Shown here piece by piece: positions 59,556-64,000 of a stretch of 64,000 bases of DNA. The stretch covers positions 1,116,001 through 1,180,000 of the forward strand of contig CBDDKR010000002.1 of the NCBI GenBank assembly GCA_965230345.1. The letters run 5' to 3'. The notes under the pieces are model-generated. The model saw only the letters and a program-made list of their open reading frames with translations. It did not search any database and was not told where the DNA came from. Positions within the stretch are counted from its first letter, which is position 1, and each line of letters starts with the position of its first letter. Position numbers and translations under genes: made by a program. This stretch comes from JADKBO01 sp965230345 (GTDB lineage Bacteria; Bacteroidota; Bacteroidia; Chitinophagales; Saprospiraceae).

Positions 59556-60113
59556 ATGGAATACTTGTTTACTTCTGAGCGATTGGGTTTTCGATCATGG
59601 GAAGAATCTGACATAGAGGACTTTACAGCTTTAAATAAGGACAAAGAAGTTATGCGTTATTTTCCCAATGCATTATCCAATCAAGAATCTTTGGCTTTTT
59701 ACAACCGATTAAAAAATCATCATAGGCAATACGGTTATACGTATTTTCCTGTTGAAATTAAAGAGGAGAAAAAGTTCATTGGTTTTATTGGTATGGCTTT
59801 TCAGGAATATAGTTCGCAATATACTCCTGCTACGGATATAGGTTGGAGATTATTTCCGAAGTATTGGGGAAGAGGATATGCGACTGAGGGAGCAAGAGCT
59901 TGCTTGCATTATGGATTTGAAAAGCTCAAAATGGATCGAATTATTAGCGTTTGTCCAAGGACAAACATCATATCAGAACATGTCATGGTTAAACTAAAAA
60001 TGGAAAAACTAGGATATTTTGAACACCCAAAACTTGCAAATTTTCCAGAACTTCAGACTTGTGTTTGTTACGAAATAAAAAAGGTGACTTATATTGAAGC
60101 CTACTTTGATTGA
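59556..60113 (+). CDS. GNAT family N-acetyltransferase (RimJ/RimL-like)
   Basis: A 185-aa acetyltransferase of the RimJ/RimL type: L-F-T-S-E-R-L-G-F-R-S-W at the start, a central I-G-F-I-G-M-A-F strand, and the acetyl-CoA site motif P-K-Y-W-G-R-G-Y-A-T-E-G-A-R-A-C-L (R/Q-x-x-G-x-G/A type). Substrate unknown; relatives modify ribosomal proteins or antibiotics. It begins immediately after the thioesterase stop and ends 13 bp inside the convergent membrane gene. Confidence 0.85.
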   Translation: MEYLFTSERLGFRSWEESDIEDFTALNKDKEVMRYFPNALSNQESLAFYNRLKNHHRQYGYTYFPVEIKEEKKFIGFIGMAFQEYSSQYTPATDIGWRLFPKYWGRGYATEGARACLHYGFEKLKMDRIISVCPRTNIISEHVMVKLKMEKLGYFEHPKLANFPELQTCVCYEIKKVTYIEAYFD

Positions 60114-60454
60114 ACTCTATTCTTTTTCAATAGAAATAGTATTAATATGCTAATGGTAATAAGGTTACTTATTCCGATGCCAAAATATCGATAGACAGAA
60201 TCCATGTGATATCTTTCATAGGAATATGTAATTGGTTCTATGAGTAGGATCAGTGAAGTAAGAATAAAAGCCAAGACCACCTTAGCCACAGGTTTACTAC
60301 CATGTACGACTACGTTGTTCATAGAAAGCGTAATAATGCCCAAGAAAACAAATAGTAATGGTAATAATCTATTCTCTTTACTATATTGAAATTCAATAAA
60401 TCCTAGGGTCATCATTACAAGGGCATTTACCAAGATCATAAAAGAAAAACGCAT
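60101..60454 (-). CDS. Small four-helix membrane protein
   Basis: A 117-aa protein with four hydrophobic segments (about 4-20, 30-46, 58-76, 92-110) and a basic C-terminus (K-K-N-R-V-Q-S-K). No motif recognised. It lies 21 bp downstream of the mrcA stop on the same strand and could be transcribed with it; its end overlaps the end of the convergent GNAT gene by 13 bp. Confidence 0.6.
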   Translation of the reverse strand: MRFSFMILVNALVMMTLGFIEFQYSKENRLLPLLFVFLGIITLSMNNVVVHGSKPVAKVVLAFILTSLILLIEPITYSYERYHMDSVYRYFGIGISNLITISILILFLLKKNRVQSK

Positions 60455-60475
60455 TAAGATGTAGTTTTAGATTTA

Positions 60476-63040
60476 TTAAAAATCTTCATCGAATTCTTCA
60501 TCAAACTGATCCAATTGTGTTTTTGTCTGAAGAAGAGAATCTTGCTCTTGTTCGACAGAAACTTGTTTGAACTTTTCACAATCAATAATGTCTGAAAACC
60601 CTTCAGGTGGAGATGCAAATTTTGCCTTGTAATTGTAGATTCCGGTTGAGTCGGATTCTAGTTTCTTTAACATCTTTTGGACTACTGGTCGTGCCATGAT
60701 AAATCCTTGACCATTTTCAAGAGATAAGAACCTAATCCATTTGTCGTCTCCACCAGTCCAAACACCGATGATGAGTTCTGGTGTAACCCCCATAAACCAC
60801 CCATCGGAATAATCGTTGGTGGTTCCAGTTTTACCTCCATATTGACTCTTAAGTCCCATATTATATGATCCCGCAGTGTTATTCCTTAGCATATCTACCA
60901 TTATGGCATTGTACAATGGATTAATAGCTGTTTTTCTCTTAGGTACGGCAGTATAGATAACTCTTCCGTTTTTATCCAGAATGTTTTTAATAAATATAGG
61001 TTGAGTATATACTCCTTGATTGGCAAAAGTTGTGTACGCCCCAATCATATCTATTAGTCGAATGTCCACAGCGCCCAAACTTATTGAAGGAACATTTGGT
61101 ACGGCAAGTCTACCATCTGACAATGTTTCGGTTTTACTTATTCCCACATTGTCAAGCAGATCTCTGACGATTTCGACATTACCCAATTCTTTGATCAATC
61201 TTACAGTAATAGAATTTTTAGAGTACAAAAGTCCTTGGTACAAGTTGTATTTATTACCTGTAAATTCCCCATTAGCATTGGAAGGAGACCACTCTTTATC
61301 TACATAAAAACCGGCATCACCAGGAGCAATTGTATATTGAATATCATCAAATTTTTGACATGGGCTCATTCCGCCAAAGGCCATCGCTGCCGTGTAGACA
61401 AATGGCTTTAATGTGGAACCAACAGACCTTCTTGATGTAGCATGATCGTATTTGAAATATTTGTGATTAATTCCTCCAACCCAGGCTTTAATGTATCCTG
61501 TTTTTGGATCAACGGCCATAGTAGCATTTTGTAAATGTTGATTATGGTATTTAACGGAGTCTCTTGGAGTCATTTTGACTTCCTTCTCTCCATTTTCATA
61601 ATCGAAAACCAACATTTTTACAGGTGTATCAAATTCTTTTTCGAATATTTCTTCATGTTCTCGGTAAGCCTGAGCATATAGGTCCCACTTGTTACTAGAT
61701 ATCAACTTTTGATATTCTGGTCTGAATTGCTCTTTAATTTTTCCTTTTTCAATTTCTTTTCTGAAACTAGATTTTCCTTTAGAAATTGCAATCAAAGCTT
61801 TGAATACATTGTCTGAAGTAGGAATGTTTGGATATTTGTTTTTAATGTTGTCAATAGCATCACCTAGGTTTTGTCTTCGAAGATTTGCATATCTTTCAGA
61901 AGACTTCATTCTTTTGATGAAGGTTTCTTTTCTAATCTTTTTTTGAATATCATCAGCTTCATACGTCCATGGGTTTTTTCTATCCCATACATTGTCATAT
62001 CGCTTCTGAAGCCATTGCATATGTTCGGCTACAGCTTCTTCCGCATACCTTTGGTAATCCAAATTGATGGTTGTATTTATAGTCAACCCATCTGTATAAA
62101 TGTTGTAGGATGAGCCATCCGTTTTTTTGATATTTTCTTCTTCTAGAAGTGTTTTGACAAACTTGGTAAGTTCGGCTCTAAAATATGGGGCGGGACCGTC
62201 ACTTTGTTGTGCGCGCATAAAATGGGACATATCAATTTCCTTCGTAGAAAGAGAGTCCAACATGGTATTGTCAATATGGCCATCTCTGTTCATCAATGAT
62301 AAAACGACGTTACGCCTTTTCATACTTCCTTTTGGAAATCGCTTAGGGTTGTACAAACTTGGATTTTGCAACATTCCAACCAAGACTGCGGCATCATCTA
62401 CAGTAAGGTTTTCTTGATTGACGTTAAAATAGGTTTGTGCAGCCGCTTGAATACCATGTGCACCATTGACAAATTCAAACTTGTTTAGATAAAGGGCAAT
62501 GATTTCTTCTTTGGTAAAATTTCTTTCGAGTCGGACGGCTGTGATCCACTCTTTAAGTTTTGCCTCGACTAAAGTTTTAGTCTTTTGCCAGAAACCCATG
62601 CCACGCATACTGGGTCTTTGATAAAGAAGTTTGGCCAGTTGTTGAGAGATAGTAGAACCTCCACCAGAGCTTTCTTTACTTAAAAGTATGGTTTTAATCG
62701 CTACCCTAAATAAGGCAGGAATGTCTACCCCAGAATGGGAGTAGAATCTGTTGTCTTCTGTAGCAATCAATGCCTTGTGTACAAAAGGATTGAGTTCGTC
62801 AAAAGTGATGGGTTCGCGATTTTCTATATAATACTTTCCAAATGGTCTCCCAAGATCGTCATAAATAACACTAGCTTCGTCGTATTGTGGATTTTCTAAC
62901 TCTTCAAATGATGGGATACCCCGTGATCCAGCCCAAGATAAAATACCAATTACAAAAACAATGATGGATAGTACGATAACCCATATGCAAACAATAAGTA
63001 GTTTGGTGTTTTTATGAATCCATTCCTTTATCGAAGACAT
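60476..63040 (-). CDS. mrcA: Penicillin-binding protein 1A (glycosyltransferase-transpeptidase)
   Basis: An 854-aa bifunctional peptidoglycan synthase: short cytoplasmic tail, membrane helix ~20-40, glycosyltransferase domain (~75-250) with A-T-E-D-N-R-F-Y-S-H-S-G-V-D and G-G-S-T-I-S-Q-Q-L-A-K-L-L, and transpeptidase with S-T-L-K (in R-S-V-G-S-T-L-K-P-F), S-K-N-S (S-x-N) and K-T-G-T-T. ATG 63040 is chosen over an in-frame TTG at 63070 because the -7 element CAAAACTA (63068-63075; TAGTTTTG on the minus strand) would put the TTG upstream of transcription. It builds the cell wall at the outer face of the inner membrane. Acidic tail at the end (D-Q-F-D-E-E-F-D-E-D-F). Confidence 0.94.
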   Translation of the reverse strand: MSSIKEWIHKNTKLLIVCIWVIVLSIIVFVIGILSWAGSRGIPSFEELENPQYDEASVIYDDLGRPFGKYYIENREPITFDELNPFVHKALIATEDNRFYSHSGVDIPALFRVAIKTILLSKESSGGGSTISQQLAKLLYQRPSMRGMGFWQKTKTLVEAKLKEWITAVRLERNFTKEEIIALYLNKFEFVNGAHGIQAAAQTYFNVNQENLTVDDAAVLVGMLQNPSLYNPKRFPKGSMKRRNVVLSLMNRDGHIDNTMLDSLSTKEIDMSHFMRAQQSDGPAPYFRAELTKFVKTLLEEENIKKTDGSSYNIYTDGLTINTTINLDYQRYAEEAVAEHMQWLQKRYDNVWDRKNPWTYEADDIQKKIRKETFIKRMKSSERYANLRRQNLGDAIDNIKNKYPNIPTSDNVFKALIAISKGKSSFRKEIEKGKIKEQFRPEYQKLISSNKWDLYAQAYREHEEIFEKEFDTPVKMLVFDYENGEKEVKMTPRDSVKYHNQHLQNATMAVDPKTGYIKAWVGGINHKYFKYDHATSRRSVGSTLKPFVYTAAMAFGGMSPCQKFDDIQYTIAPGDAGFYVDKEWSPSNANGEFTGNKYNLYQGLLYSKNSITVRLIKELGNVEIVRDLLDNVGISKTETLSDGRLAVPNVPSISLGAVDIRLIDMIGAYTTFANQGVYTQPIFIKNILDKNGRVIYTAVPKRKTAINPLYNAIMVDMLRNNTAGSYNMGLKSQYGGKTGTTNDYSDGWFMGVTPELIIGVWTGGDDKWIRFLSLENGQGFIMARPVVQKMLKKLESDSTGIYNYKAKFASPPEGFSDIIDCEKFKQVSVEQEQDSLLQTKTQLDQFDEEFDEDF

Positions 63041-63067
63041 CCTTATCTCAGTGGTTGATTTTGCCCA

Positions 63068-63075
63068 CAAAACTA
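63068..63075 (-). promoter_or_regulatory. -7 element before mrcA
   Basis: CAAAACTA reads TAGTTTTG on the minus strand, matching TAnnTTTG; the mrcA ATG is 28 bp downstream. No clear TTG stands at -33. Confidence 0.45.
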
Positions 63076-63317
63076 CGTAAATCTTTTATGAAAATATAGC
63101 GACTTTAATATCGACGCCTTAATGCGTGTATTTTGAGGAAGAGTGCATTTTTATTCATTTTTAACTGAGATAAATTATATTTTTACCAACCTAAAATTTA
63201 TACAACCAAAAAACATTAAATACTTCGAACTAATTCATGAAAATACTGGTTTCTTTAAGTTCATGTCTGGCAAGGGTATTAGGTTTTATGGTTTAACAAC
63301 TAACTAAAACTTATTTC

Positions 63318-64000
63318 ATGAGAAGATTATTTACACTATTGATTTTATGTTATTCTATTGTCTTTTATGGCCAAACGACTTACCCTAATGGTGATTTTGA
63401 AGCAGATTGGGTTGACTTAACTCCTGCAGTTGATGAATCTGGAATGGTTCCTCTTCAGACATTTTACTTGCCGGGTGAACACGCTTCGGCACTTAGATTT
63501 GTTTCCATTTTATTTGAATCATTTTTTGTTGATCCAACTAGTCCAGAATATGTTCAAATTCTTAGTCAAGGATTGGGTTTGTCGCCAAGTATGGATGCTC
63601 TTTCTGGTAATTCAGCAGTACGAATGGAGGGAATGATAGGAGTACCATTTGCTGATATATATTCTTTTGCTAGTTGTACTGAAGCGCCAGATTCATTGAA
63701 GTTTTCGTTTAAGCATATAGGCACAGGGATAGATACGCTAACTGTTTTAAGTGGTACAACTCTGGGAAGTAACATTAGCGACGAAGAATATGATCCCAAT
63801 GATTATGGGGCGTCATTTAGTCAAAACATTGTTTTGGATGAAAACGATGATGAGTATCAAACTGTGACAATTCCTTATTTTGAAAATCCAAATTATGGAG
63901 CGTTTGACACAATATTTTCGTTTTTTATTTTTACAAATGACGATGCTCATTTATCAAATGGAGGAACGGGTGCAATACTTCTAGATGATGTAAGTTATGT
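63318..64000 (+). CDS. Secreted protein, N-terminal part (3' end outside window)
   Basis: ATG 63318 opens a signal peptide (L-F-T-L-L-I-L-C-Y-S-I-V-F-Y-G-Q) and the frame stays open for the remaining 227 codons. The mature start T-T-Y-P-N-G-D-F-E-A-D-W, the alternating strands (L-K-F-S-F-K-H-I-G-T-G) and the late I-L-L-D-D-V-S-Y-V are typical of carbohydrate-binding-like jelly-roll domains at the N-terminus of type IX-secreted proteins. A C-terminal sorting domain is expected outside the window but cannot be seen. Divergent from mrcA. Function unknown. Confidence 0.75.
   Translation, partial: MRRLFTLLILCYSIVFYGQTTYPNGDFEADWVDLTPAVDESGMVPLQTFYLPGEHASALRFVSILFESFFVDPTSPEYVQILSQGLGLSPSMDALSGNSAVRMEGMIGVPFADIYSFASCTEAPDSLKFSFKHIGTGIDTLTVLSGTTLGSNISDEEYDPNDYGASFSQNIVLDENDDEYQTVTIPYFENPNYGAFDTIFSFFIFTNDDAHLSNGGTGAILLDDVSY

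Noticed and set aside
1..64000. CRISPR arrays, prophage, integrases, transposases, tRNA or rRNA genes
   Set aside because: None seen on inspection. The only near-regular repeats are the tandem genes, the 4.3-kb element and the weak AT-rich pattern at 53.8 kb, which has no constant repeat/spacer length.

Overview
The window is an AT-rich bacterial chromosome segment from a member of the Bacteroidota, most likely a Saprospirales- or Cytophagales-type marine or environmental bacterium. Signs of this are the type IX secretion gene sprE/porW, several secreted proteins ending in type IX (Por) sorting domains, Bacteroidota-type promoters (TTG-N20-TAnnTTTG) upstream of several genes, DUF2480, LytS/LytTR-type signalling with a beta-propeller sensor, and many lipoproteins and small outer-membrane barrels. 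The genus cannot be fixed by eye. No rRNA, tRNA, CRISPR array, transposase, integrase or phage gene was seen.

Layout. Positions 1-9.5 kb hold mixed single genes: a lipocalin-like end, a sterol desaturase and FMN reductase pair, a relic of an SRPBCC gene, a methyltransferase with a lipoprotein signal, a non-coding repeat element, an AlkC-like DNA repair protein, VOC, MerC, a 52-aa membrane peptide, a cold-shock-domain protein and a propeller lipoprotein. Positions 9.7-22 kb hold secreted or envelope enzymes: CotH kinase plus an outer-membrane barrel, a serine hydrolase with sorting domain, an M28 peptidase-pepD operon, a reprolysin-like protease with LRR and MopE-type modules, then a PLP decarboxylase overlapping recX. 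Positions 22.4-29.2 kb hold sprE, a tandem lipoprotein family with a degraded third copy, nadC and an ABC permease. After a 1.2 kb gene-poor stretch comes a propeller histidine kinase/LytTR pair (30.3-34.1 kb). Positions 34.2-41.2 kb contain a coiled-coil protein, a thioredoxin-like lipoprotein, a TPR-BlaI-BlaR/TonB operon with a well defined promoter-operator, and a VOC/GlxA-type regulator pair.

Positions 41.8-46.8 kb are core genome: scpB, DUF2480, yqeY, rsmA, a secreted endonuclease I, and rpsF-rpsR-rplI with promoter and terminator. Positions 47-53.6 kb form an accessory surface-protein locus: a frameshifted outer-membrane barrel, three tandem mosaic copies of a ~545-aa secreted protein with type IX sorting domain, and an upstream Cys-rich lipoprotein gene broken by one in-frame stop. 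Positions 53.9-60.1 kb carry both methylmalonyl-CoA mutase subunits, on opposite strands and both shorter than usual, around a PadR-regulated M23 peptidase pair; the large-subunit operon also has a phospholipid-methyltransferase-like protein, a thioesterase and a GNAT enzyme. Penicillin-binding protein 1A and the start of another secreted protein close the window.

The most unusual signals are the two tandem families that look shaped by duplication and gene conversion (25.6-27.0 kb and 47.9-52.8 kb), the BlaI-type operator placed exactly inside a consensus promoter, the PadR-linked HAAS/M23 protein, and a perfect 15-bp hairpin abutting a start codon at 36.4 kb.
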